Origin: an uncultured Lachnospiraceae bacterium | GTDB taxonomy: Bacteria > Bacillota > Clostridia > Lachnospirales > Lachnospiraceae | DNA length: 43,426 nucleotides | Reading direction: 5' to 3' | Assembly (NCBI GenBank): GCA_910576975.1 | Contig: CAJTJY010000002.1 | Location: 1-43,426 of the forward strand | Shown: piece after piece, positions 16,097 through 23,637 of the stretch | Layout of the letters: the number at the start of each line of letters is the position of its first letter | Numbering within the stretch: position 1 is the stretch's first letter | The notes under the pieces: model-generated | What the model was told of the DNA's origin: nothing | The model's input: the letters and a program-made list of their open reading frames with translations, nothing else | Database searches by the model: none | Translations under genes and position numbers: made by a program

Positions 16097-18372
16097 GTAC
16101 CTCTCTTAAATATTCTTTCCCGCCAAGACTGACGTGTGCTGCTATTAGATGAAACGGAGGTAAAATCTGGCACCTGCAGATCATACAGATATTCTCCAAT
16201 CTGGTGCTCCTCCATTAATTTATTCTTAAAATGCTGCTCTATGCTCTGGTAGCCTGTGGGTACAAAGAAAACTACGTCAAAGCCCACAAGGTTCAAAAAT
16301 GCCGTTACAATCGAATCCTCCAAAGAAATAGGTTTTTCCGTAGGATTGATATAGATGACCTTTGGATTCTTTTTGGTAAAGTCAAATTTCTGCAAAAGGC
16401 GCACAATCTCTTTGTTGAGATTGAGAACTGTGGCAACAATGGTATATTCTGTGCCATTCTCAAACGTTCCCCGGATGATTTTCTGGTCAATAAGTATCTG
16501 CAGTTTCTGCAAAATATGTTCCTGAATTTCATCCCGCAGCACGCCATACTGATAATCAGGATGTGCGCGAATCCTCGCCTTTTGCACTTTTCCATTTTTG
16601 AAAAATTCTGTGACATGCGCCTTGATTGGATTATGATCCATAGGATTTAAATACGGCACTTGCTTGATCAGCAGCGTGTCGCCCACTAGCAATTTCTTAA
16701 TGCCAGACCAATATCGAGACAGATTGCCATCTTTGACGCCAGACACTTTTGCAAAAATCACTGGCATATTCACGATATCGTTGAGCGTGCTAAAATTGGG
16801 ACGGTACTTCAGCTCCTGATCCCACAATATGGCAATTTCTTCATACATGGTGTTCAAAGTCACTGAAACTGCCTTTGCGTACTGCTGGTTCCGGTAGATT
16901 CCAGAATCCTGATACATCAGCGTATCCAGTTCCCGCTCTGCATGATAAGCGGCAGTCCCAAGCTTTAATTCCCCGCTTTCCTTAGGATATCTTGTGACAT
17001 TCAAAGAACCCGGATGATGAATCTCATACAACGCCGGATCCTCTAGCACGCATGACGCATTCTGATTGGGCACCAAGATCAGCACGTCAATAGGAAGCCT
17101 TGCAAGAAACCGTAGGAACATCGCTTCATTCTCGTCTTTGCACCCTCCGAGATAGATGCAGCAGCTTACCTGGGGAAGCTTCCAATTCGAAAATAACTCT
17201 GCTTGATACCGCTTCAGCCAGCACAACAGATACACCGCTTTATTCGTCAGCCGGTTTAGATTGATGTCTGGCTCTCTTGCCTCCTCCAGAAGAATATCTA
17301 AAAACGCCTTATGCATCAGCCGTTGCAATTCCAGGCTTGCCGTATATTGGATATTTCCTGCAAGATCCGCCATCATCTGTTCTGGGCTGCTGTAAGTTTT
17401 GCGGTGAATCCCTGCAATCTCATCCGTGGAAGGCTTTGCAATCGCCCCTTCCAAAATCAACAGCCTGCGTCCGCTGTTTTTTAGTTCCAATTGAAACTGG
17501 TACAGCTCATTCTGATATGTCAGCTTATCCTCCACCCCGCTGATACGGATCAGACTATTGTAAAACAGCCTGGGATCCTCTCCACGGCTGCGGATGTCTG
17601 TCTGAATATCCGAAAACCCTTTCCCCTGAATCCAGGCGTTGGTACAATTCCTGCTCTCTGGCAGGATCCCGTAAAGTCTCTCATTATTCTGCTGCCTTTG
17701 TATTTCCATTATGATCCATTTCAAATTGAAAGACTCCGGGAACGCAGTCAACCCTGGAAATGCAAGCTCTTCCGATAACTTTGCCTGTGGATCCAGCTTC
17801 CGATAGCTCTGATCTCCCCGATACTGAAGCAGAATCACGTCACATCCCGCATTAGATAAAATAGAAATCAACATCAGCTCATAATTGCTGATCTCGCCTT
17901 CATACAAAATCTTCGGCACTTGATTCTGCCCTAGCTGGCTGACAATCCGCTCAAATTTATAATACAGCCAGCACATAAACTTAATATATGCGTTTTTTAG
18001 CATATTTTCATTTTTTCCCGCTTTGCGCATGGAATCCAGGGAATCATAAATCGACGCAGCCACTGTCTCTCGCTGATAACTGTTCATCCTGGGCAGCCAT
18101 TTTCCGAGACTGGCAGTGAGAAATCCCAGGCTCATCGTAAACTCCATGCCCATGATCTCTCCGTAATAAGCAAGATTCTTCTCATCGGGGTTGGGAATCT
18201 TTCCCTCGATCACCACGCCCGACTGCCTTGCCGCCTGATAATAGCGCACTACAAACTCTTGTATCTTCTCATTATACCCATTGATCCGGTAAAAGTAGAC
18301 CCCTCGCTCCCTGCGGTTCTGCAATTCAGCAAAAAAATCTTCCAGTCCCTGTATTTTCTTATGCTCAAACAT
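16093..18372 (-). CDS. YceG-like 'biosynthetic module' component of the Ter system
   Basis: A 759-residue protein of the bacterial YceG family that accompanies TelA and TerD. It has no membrane segment. Two copies of a short pattern are visible in it: a helix followed by ILSNAGCDVILLQYRGD in the N-terminal half, and FLARLPIDVLILVPN in the middle, which suggests an internal duplication of an alpha/beta domain. Its chemistry is unknown. Comparative work places it in the Ter-linked biosynthetic module. The start is the ATG at 18370-18372 with AAAGGAAAG upstream; an in-frame TTG ten codons earlier lacks a site. It overlaps telA by four bases at its end and sits next to a rhomboid and a protease. 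Confidence 0.82.
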   Translation of the reverse strand: MFEHKKIQGLEDFFAELQNRRERGVYFYRINGYNEKIQEFVVRYYQAARQSGVVIEGKIPNPDEKNLAYYGEIMGMEFTMSLGFLTASLGKWLPRMNSYQRETVAASIYDSLDSMRKAGKNENMLKNAYIKFMCWLYYKFERIVSQLGQNQVPKILYEGEISNYELMLISILSNAGCDVILLQYRGDQSYRKLDPQAKLSEELAFPGLTAFPESFNLKWIIMEIQRQQNNERLYGILPESRNCTNAWIQGKGFSDIQTDIRSRGEDPRLFYNSLIRISGVEDKLTYQNELYQFQLELKNSGRRLLILEGAIAKPSTDEIAGIHRKTYSSPEQMMADLAGNIQYTASLELQRLMHKAFLDILLEEAREPDINLNRLTNKAVYLLCWLKRYQAELFSNWKLPQVSCCIYLGGCKDENEAMFLRFLARLPIDVLILVPNQNASCVLEDPALYEIHHPGSLNVTRYPKESGELKLGTAAYHAERELDTLMYQDSGIYRNQQYAKAVSVTLNTMYEEIAILWDQELKYRPNFSTLNDIVNMPVIFAKVSGVKDGNLSRYWSGIKKLLVGDTLLIKQVPYLNPMDHNPIKAHVTEFFKNGKVQKARIRAHPDYQYGVLRDEIQEHILQKLQILIDQKIIRGTFENGTEYTIVATVLNLNKEIVRLLQKFDFTKKNPKVIYINPTEKPISLEDSIVTAFLNLVGFDVVFFVPTGYQSIEQHFKNKLMEEHQIGEYLYDLQVPDFTSVSSNSSTRQSWRERIFKRGT

Positions 18373-18398
18373 CAGCTTTCCTTTACTTCTGAATCTTT

Positions 18399-18989
18399 TC
18401 AATAAGCCCTGCTGTGAATCTTGTCTTTGTTCATCACATATCCCAATCCTGCGCCTACGACGCCCCCCAAAATGTGAGTCAGATTCGAAACGTTGTCATT
18501 GACAAAGATCCCCTGATAAATTTGCTGCCCTATATAAAGCGCAGCCACCAGTATAAAAGTCAATGGGATTTCCCCTTCTTTCATACTGGTAAAAGAGGAC
18601 AACAGGATCAGCGCAAACACCACGCCGCTGGCTCCTAACAACTGTACCCGGGGAAATAATGCGAAATTGGCGATTCCTGTCACCAGCGCCGTGGCAAGTA
18701 CCACAAACAACAAGTTCGCAGAGCCATATTTCTCCTCCAGCAACGGCCCTACCACTAGAATCAACATGATATTTCCCAGAAAATGCTCCCATCCTGCATG
18801 ACCAAACACATGCCCCACAAACCGGATGTATGTCAAAGGGCTCATCAAAGAAGAGCGGTATACGCTGAAAAACAAATGATTTGCCTTGCCCCCAGTCATC
18901 ATGCTTAGGATCAGCGCGCCAAAACAAACCACCGTAAATCCCAATACAACCGGAGAATTAAAAGATATTTTTAATCTCTGTTCTCTCAT
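18399..18989 (-). CDS. Rhomboid-family intramembrane serine protease
   Basis: About 197 residues with six or seven membrane segments. Catalytic motifs are present: LLGASGVVFAL (Ser121 of the GxSG motif), His172 in NLTHILGGVVG, and the GHAGWEHFLGN loop whose Asn helps form the oxyanion hole. The enzyme should cleave single-pass membrane proteins inside the bilayer. GGAGG lies before a run of TTG-ATG-ATG; the last ATG (18987-18989) has the best spacing. It lies directly before the YceG gene and has a promoter-like sequence upstream. Rhomboids are not a standard part of Ter clusters, so its presence here is notable. Confidence 0.88.
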   Translation of the reverse strand: MREQRLKISFNSPVVLGFTVVCFGALILSMMTGGKANHLFFSVYRSSLMSPLTYIRFVGHVFGHAGWEHFLGNIMLILVVGPLLEEKYGSANLLFVVLATALVTGIANFALFPRVQLLGASGVVFALILLSSFTSMKEGEIPLTFILVAALYIGQQIYQGIFVNDNVSNLTHILGGVVGAGLGYVMNKDKIHSRAY

Positions 18990-19017
18990 CATCAACCTCC
19001 ATACTCACTTTTCTGAC

Positions 19018-19046
19018 ATTATAACCCATTTTAAGGAATTTGTATA
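19018..19046 (-). promoter_or_regulatory. Candidate promoter before the rhomboid-YceG-telA-terD genes
   Basis: TATACA, 17 bases, then a perfect TATAAT on the minus strand, with the -10 box about 30 bases before the rhomboid start. The -35 box matches at four of six positions. Confidence 0.5.
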
Positions 19047-19099
19047 TGGGAAACAAACTTAAGTTTCGGTATTTTTTAATTTGATAGATTAGGGTGCCG

Positions 19100-20629
19100 T
19101 TATCCGGTAAATCCCTGGATAAACATATTGATCCCTTCATACCCCACGGCGAGGTTAATATTCTGACCACGATCCATCCCCGCAGTACTGATGCCGATCA
19201 CTTCTCCATACATGTTCAGCAGGGCGCCACCGGAGCTTCCACGGGAAGTCGGCGCCGTAAACTGAATCATATCCACATCGTCAATCACCCGGAACCCAGA
19301 AATAATTCCGTCCGATACTGAATTAAACAGACCTAACGGACTTCCAATCGCTACTACCCGCTGCCCACGCACTAATTTCTGCCTGCCGGAATATACTGGG
19401 AGTGGTTGAAGCTTGCGTTCAATCCGCAAAACTGCCAAATCCAGCACCTGATTATATTTAATTACCTCCTCTGTCTCATAAACATTCTCATCTTCCTCAA
19501 TACGCACCGTGTAAAAGCAGCCTCCGCTGGCTACATGATTGTTCGTGAGAATATAGCCCTTTCTTCCAATCATAATGCCAGATCCAGTTCCAATCAATTC
19601 TCCCTGTCTGTCGTGAATCCCTACTAGGACTACCGAAGAAGCAAGAAGCGCCAGCTCTTCAAAGGTCTTTTCCCGCCGTTCTGTCAACGGTTGCCGCTGA
19701 CTATGTGCTTGAGACTGCGGCATAGTCTTTGCAGCCGTCTTAATTTGCGCAGATGTCTGAGACTTGCCAGGTCTGTTGCGCTCTGGGAGGCTGATTCTTA
19801 CCGGACCTTGTTCCGGCTGCCTCAAACGGTTCTTCGCTTGCCGGTCACGCTGCGGAAGATGAATTCTTACAGGCTCTTGGCTGTCTTTTGCGAAAGACGG
19901 TTGCGCCTGCGCAGTCTTGGCAGCGGCCGAATATCTCTCAACATCATATGCTGGAAATTCATGCTCTGTCCACTCTCCCAGTCGAAATGATTCGGACAGT
20001 CCCAAAGATTCCAGCTTGGGGTCAATATCCTGTCTGCATTGCAGCAGCAGCACGTCTATGCCCAAAAGCGTCAGAAAATAGAAAAAACAATACTCTTGCG
20101 CACGAGCTACATCATGCGACACAATTTTGATCGATAACGTTTCTTTCCAGTTCTGGGAAAAACCCTTTAAAACCTGATCAAGCCAAAATAAAAGCTTCAC
20201 TGCAAAATTCTTGCCCATGGAATCACTAAAAGCACTTTTGCTTCCCGCCAAAGCCTTGACAGCCCCGCCGCATGCCCAGGCAAGGACGTCTTTGGGAATG
20301 CCTGTCTTGACGCTTGCCTTTGTCTCCAAGCTTTTTTCCCCTGACTGCTTCCAGGCTTGGTAACAGCAGGCATAATACTCTGCTTTGTCAGGATCTGAGA
20401 GTCCTGGCAGATTCTGGATACGCTGATAGACGCATCTGCCTTGCGCCATTTTAGCACTGAGCTTATCGTCCATCTGCTCGATGTCATGCAAAAGCGTTCC
20501 ATTATCCCCCAACAGCCTCACAAAGCACACATTTTTAATATTCTGGCAAACTCCTCCCCTCGTCTGTTCAAACGCCTGGACAGACGATACTTCCATAGGG
20601 TTATGGCGAAATCTAAGCATCTCTTCCAT
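19100..20629 (-). CDS. YceG-like N-terminal domain fused to an HtrA-type serine protease
   Basis: A 509-residue protein in three parts. Residues 1-230 resemble part of the neighbouring YceG protein (FLTLLGIDVLLLQCRQD here, ILSNAGCDVILLQYRGD there, each after a Trp-rich helix). Residues 235-320 are a basic, Gln/Pro-rich linker with a repeated motif PVRIxLPxRxR at 253-263 and 276-286. Residues 325-509 are a trypsin-like S1C protease with His365 (TNNHV), Asp397 (LDLAV) and Ser466 (GSSGGAL). There is no signal peptide or membrane segment and no PDZ domain, so it probably acts in the cytosol. The start overlaps the end of the ogt gene closely. This fusion links the Ter biosynthetic module to proteolysis; its target is unknown. 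Confidence 0.8.
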   Translation of the reverse strand: MEEMLRFRHNPMEVSSVQAFEQTRGGVCQNIKNVCFVRLLGDNGTLLHDIEQMDDKLSAKMAQGRCVYQRIQNLPGLSDPDKAEYYACCYQAWKQSGEKSLETKASVKTGIPKDVLAWACGGAVKALAGSKSAFSDSMGKNFAVKLLFWLDQVLKGFSQNWKETLSIKIVSHDVARAQEYCFFYFLTLLGIDVLLLQCRQDIDPKLESLGLSESFRLGEWTEHEFPAYDVERYSAAAKTAQAQPSFAKDSQEPVRIHLPQRDRQAKNRLRQPEQGPVRISLPERNRPGKSQTSAQIKTAAKTMPQSQAHSQRQPLTERREKTFEELALLASSVVLVGIHDRQGELIGTGSGIMIGRKGYILTNNHVASGGCFYTVRIEEDENVYETEEVIKYNQVLDLAVLRIERKLQPLPVYSGRQKLVRGQRVVAIGSPLGLFNSVSDGIISGFRVIDDVDMIQFTAPTSRGSSGGALLNMYGEVIGISTAGMDRGQNINLAVGYEGINMFIQGFTG

Positions 20630-20635
20630 CTCTGA

Positions 20636-21163
20636 TCACACCTCTTGCTTCTTACTTTTATCTTCCGTGTCAATTGCTCCTTCTAATGCAAGCAAAAAAC
20701 GTTTCTTATCCAGTCCGCCAGCATATCCTGTTAAGCTTCCATCTGCGCCGATCACTCTGTGACAGGGAACGATAATCGAGATTTTATTGCGCCCCACCGC
20801 ACCGCCGACTGCCTGAGCCGACATTCTGGAAATTCCCCTCTTTTTTGCAATTTCACTTGCAATCTCACCATATGTAACTGTCCGTCCATAGGGAATCATT
20901 TGCAAGATTTCCCATACTGCAAGCTGAAACGCCGACCCTTTTAAGTCCAAAGGCGGCGCAGCTTTGGGCATCTTTCCAGAAAAATAAATGTTCAGCCATT
21001 CTTTCGCCTGGGCAAATTCTGGCAATTCCAATTGTTCTTGTTGCCGCTCCAAGTAACCTGCGCTGTATTTTGCCCCGTCGATCCAAGCCCCAGTCAGACC
21101 TGTGCCTTGACTCGTAAGAAGCATCTTTCCTAGCGGACATTGATAATAACTAATATACTGCAT
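20636..21163 (-). CDS. ogt: Methylated-DNA--protein-cysteine methyltransferase
   Basis: A 175-residue suicide repair protein. The alkyl-acceptor Cys134 lies in IVPCHRVIGADGSLTGYAGG, and PYGRTVTYGEIA is the helix-turn-helix part that binds DNA. It moves methyl groups from O6-methylguanine or O4-methylthymine to itself. The N-terminal domain is short, as in Ogt, and lacks the Ada sensor. ATG has AAGGAAG upstream. Its stop codon is six bases before the protease start, so the two are in one operon. The place of a DNA alkylation repair gene inside a Ter stress cluster fits the link to DNA damage proposed for those systems. Confidence 0.92.
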   Translation of the reverse strand: MQYISYYQCPLGKMLLTSQGTGLTGAWIDGAKYSAGYLERQQEQLELPEFAQAKEWLNIYFSGKMPKAAPPLDLKGSAFQLAVWEILQMIPYGRTVTYGEIASEIAKKRGISRMSAQAVGGAVGRNKISIIVPCHRVIGADGSLTGYAGGLDKKRFLLALEGAIDTEDKSKKQEV

Positions 21164-21231
21164 GAATCTTCCTTTTCTTGCTGCATGACGAATCTGCGCA
21201 TTGCGTTCAACAACGCTTCCGTCATCTGGCT

Positions 21232-22191
21232 CTACACAAACAGCGCTTCCACTTCCTGCCTTATCGGCATAGAACGGATGGCGCCTTTTCTAGTCGTTAC
21301 AATGGAAGCAGCCGCATTGGCAAACAGCAGCATTTCTAACAACTGTTCCTCTTTCAAGCTTTCCAGTCCATGCGCCAGCACATAAGCCAGCACGCAGCCG
21401 CAAAACGTATCGCCCGCCCCCGTGGTATCTACGACTTTATCATTTGCAAACGGCCTGCCAAACACCTTTTGGTCCTGGTAATAAGCAATGCTTCCTTCTT
21501 TGCCAAGCGTCACATTGATCAGACTAGCATGCGTCCGCTTACGAAGCACGTCAACGCCTTCGTCATAATCTTGCTTTGCAGTCAGCCATTGTATCTCATT
21601 ATCCGCAATTTTCAAGATATCACAATTTTCAATCCCGTACCAGATTGCTTCCTTTGCAGCCTCCATGCTGTTCCACAGAGGCGGACGCAGATTGGGATCA
21701 AAAGAAATCAATGCGCCTGCTTCCTTGGCATAAGTCACCGCCCTTTTCGTTGCCAAGGAAGAAGGTTCGTCCGTCAAGGACAACGATCCAAAATGAAAAA
21801 TACGGCTTTCTTCTATCAACGCTTTTGGAACTTCCTCCTCTTGCAGCATCGTGTCTGCCCCATGTTCCCGATAAAAAGAGAAATCCCTGTCTCCGTCTGC
21901 AAGGGTATGCACAAAGGCAAGCGTTGTATTTACATCAGGGTCGTACTGCAAGCCTTTCACAGAGATTCCAGCTTTCTCAACGGTCTCTCCTAACCGTCTG
22001 CCAAAAGCGTCGTCTCCTACCTTTCCGATAAACGCCGAACGATATCCTAGCTTTGCAAGCATCGCCAGCACGTTGCAGGGAGCCCCTCCGGGATTCGCCT
22101 CAAACAACAGGTTTCCTTGCTCACTGTTTCCATTTTGCGTAAAATCAATTAGCAGCTCTCCCAGAGCTGTCACATCATACTGATAGCCCAT
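21232..22191 (-). CDS. PfkB-family sugar kinase (fructokinase-like)
   Basis: A 319-residue ribokinase-fold kinase. It contains GELLIDF near the start, ANPGGAPCNVLAMLAKLG (substrate-binding part), and DTTGAGDTFCG, with the catalytic Asp and anion hole of the family. FDPNLRPPLW is typical of fructokinases. It likely phosphorylates fructose with ATP. The ATG at 22189-22191 is used, because the in-frame ATG further up is part of the GGAGGAA ribosome site. It is the first gene of the minus-strand run down to the ATPase and has its own promoter at 22275-22302. A nucleoside kinase function cannot be excluded. Confidence 0.85.
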   Translation of the reverse strand: MGYQYDVTALGELLIDFTQNGNSEQGNLLFEANPGGAPCNVLAMLAKLGYRSAFIGKVGDDAFGRRLGETVEKAGISVKGLQYDPDVNTTLAFVHTLADGDRDFSFYREHGADTMLQEEEVPKALIEESRIFHFGSLSLTDEPSSLATKRAVTYAKEAGALISFDPNLRPPLWNSMEAAKEAIWYGIENCDILKIADNEIQWLTAKQDYDEGVDVLRKRTHASLINVTLGKEGSIAYYQDQKVFGRPFANDKVVDTTGAGDTFCGCVLAYVLAHGLESLKEEQLLEMLLFANAAASIVTTRKGAIRSMPIRQEVEALFV

Positions 22192-22194
22192 CAT

Positions 22195-22212
22195 TTCCTC
22201 CATTCTGCGGGC
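22195..22212 (-). repeat. Partial copy of the recurrent leader (3' end only)
   Basis: GCCCGCAGAATGGAGGAA before the kinase start matches the last part of the leader found before ribH, tex and the MATE gene, but the hairpin part is absent. Confidence 0.5.
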
Positions 22213-22274
22213 TTTATAACAGTCAAAGAAAGAACATTCTCTTCGACTTGCCCACCTGTTTTCTTTCTATGATT

Positions 22275-22302
22275 AAAATAATAGCATACTCGCCGTTGTC
22301 AA
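22275..22302 (-). promoter_or_regulatory. Promoter of the PfkB kinase operon
   Basis: TTGACA (22297-22302), 16 bases, then TATTTT (22275-22280) on the minus strand, about 85 bases before the kinase start. Confidence 0.6.
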
Positions 22303-22508
22303 AATCCTTTTTCCTTATCGATTAACTGCTAAGATAAGAATACTCCCGCCATCAGGGATTGTCAATTGTCCCCCCAGCGTAACATGTCTGATCTCCAAGA
22401 GCATTATCATCCTTTCCAGCGGTCCCCGCTAGAGAGACATCATGCCAAGATAATTATATGACAAATAATAGGGAACTGCAAGAAAATATCTGGGTTTCTG
22501 CTTTCTTG

Positions 22509-22537
22509 TTGATTTCTGCGCTTTCCTCTGATATACT
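22509..22537 (+). promoter_or_regulatory. Promoter of the CitE-like gene
   Basis: TTGATT (22509-22514), 17 bases, then TATACT (22532-22537) on the plus strand, 55 bases before the chosen start. It lies inside the longer in-frame reading, which supports the later start. The rest of the gap 22303-22508 shows nothing clear. Confidence 0.75.
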
Positions 22538-22592
22538 CAGAAGCAATGAAACTCAGGCATATATCAATAATTGCAAAAAAGGAACTATATTC

Positions 22593-23555
22593 ATGAAAAA
22601 TTCCATACTTCATTATAGTGTTGGCGCACTGTTGTACTGTCCTGCCAACAATAAAAGCATCGTGCCGTCGATTCTTCGTGAGCGGTTTGGACGGCTGTTC
22701 TCCCTAGCGCTTTGCCTGGAAGACACCATACGGGATGATTGTGTAAAGGAAGCGGAAGACATTCTCATTTCTTCTTTGAAAGACATCTATTCCCATTACC
22801 AGAGCGCTGATTTTTACCTTCCAAAAATATTTGTACGGGTACGCAGCCCTAGGCAAATCCCCCTTCTGGCTGAGCGTTTGGAGGATGCTTGCGCCCTTTT
22901 AACCGGATTCATCCTCCCGAAATTTTCACTAGAAAACGCTGATCACTACATACAGGCGATACAGCAAGTCAATGCGTCTTGCCAGCAGCAACTGTATATG
23001 ATGCCCATATTTGAGAGCCCCTCCATCATTGATCTGATGGACAGATTCCATATTTTATATGCTTTAAAGGAAAAACTGGACGCTGTGGCAGACTTAGTTC
23101 TCAATATCCGGGTTGGCGGCAACGACCTGTGTCATATGTTCGGATTCCGCCGTCACAGCACCGAATCGATCCACAGCCTGCGTCCCATTGCCAACATTCT
23201 TGCCGACGTGATGACTGTTTTCGGCATGGACTATGTAGTTTCCGGGCCTGTATGGGAATACTACGATGGAGCAAATTGGAAAACTGGATTAGAAGTAGAA
23301 CTGGAACAAGACCGATTGTGCGGATTTATTGGAAAGACAGTAATCCATCCTAACCAGATCCCTGTGGTCAATGCAGCATATCGAGTATCACAACAGGATC
23401 TTAAGGATGCCAGGGCGATTCTAAACTGGAGTCCCGACCATAATTCGCTGGTTGCCGGAAGCGTCCACAGAGAGCGGATGAATGAATACAAAACCCATTA
23501 CAACTGGGCGCAAAAAACTGTGCTGCTTGCAGAAGCATTTGGCGTAATTCCCTAA
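22593..23555 (+). CDS. CitE-like TIM-barrel C-C bond lyase of the Ter biosynthetic module
   Basis: A 320-residue protein related to the citrate-lyase beta/HpcH aldolase family. It starts with LHYSVGALLYCPANN and has FSLALCLEDTIRDD (the acidic metal-binding region), PKIFVRVRSP, MPIFESPSI, RVGGNDLCHMFGFRR and GKTVIHPNQIPVVN, the classical end motif of CitE-like enzymes. It should cleave or form a C-C bond next to an acyl or keto group; the substrate is not known. The subfamily with GGNDLCHMFG is the one that accompanies PRTase and TRSP genes in Ter-type clusters. Translation starts at ATG 22593-22595 after AAAAGGAA; codons further upstream lie across the promoter. It is one of the few plus-strand genes and converges on the PRTase gene. 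Confidence 0.8.
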   Translation: MKNSILHYSVGALLYCPANNKSIVPSILRERFGRLFSLALCLEDTIRDDCVKEAEDILISSLKDIYSHYQSADFYLPKIFVRVRSPRQIPLLAERLEDACALLTGFILPKFSLENADHYIQAIQQVNASCQQQLYMMPIFESPSIIDLMDRFHILYALKEKLDAVADLVLNIRVGGNDLCHMFGFRRHSTESIHSLRPIANILADVMTVFGMDYVVSGPVWEYYDGANWKTGLEVELEQDRLCGFIGKTVIHPNQIPVVNAAYRVSQQDLKDARAILNWSPDHNSLVAGSVHRERMNEYKTHYNWAQKTVLLAEAFGVIP

Positions 23556-23612
23556 TAAAACCTTCGCCATGTAAATAAGCAATTGTTTCTAAGATCCGTG
23601 CCCAATGGGAGC

Positions 23613-23635
23613 GTCGCACGAAGATATTTACTTGT
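23613..23635. mobile_element. Remnant terminal repeat of the GTCGCAC MITE-like family
   Basis: A 23-base sequence identical to the end of copy A (GTCGCACGAAGATATTTA then CTTGT), with no second end nearby. It lies two bases beyond the stop codon of the PRTase fusion gene, in the converging gap after the CitE-like gene. Confidence 0.75.
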
Positions 23636-23637
23636 GC

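Noticed and set aside
19050..19090. AAACTTAAGTTT palindrome followed by T run after the protease gene as a terminator
   Set aside because: The stem is short, AT-only, and the T run lies on the wrong strand for the minus-strand genes.
22458..22592. N-terminal 45-codon extension of the CitE-like protein
   Set aside because: It contains the -35 and -10 boxes of the promoter, and the conserved start of the family follows the ATG at 22593 with its own ribosome site.
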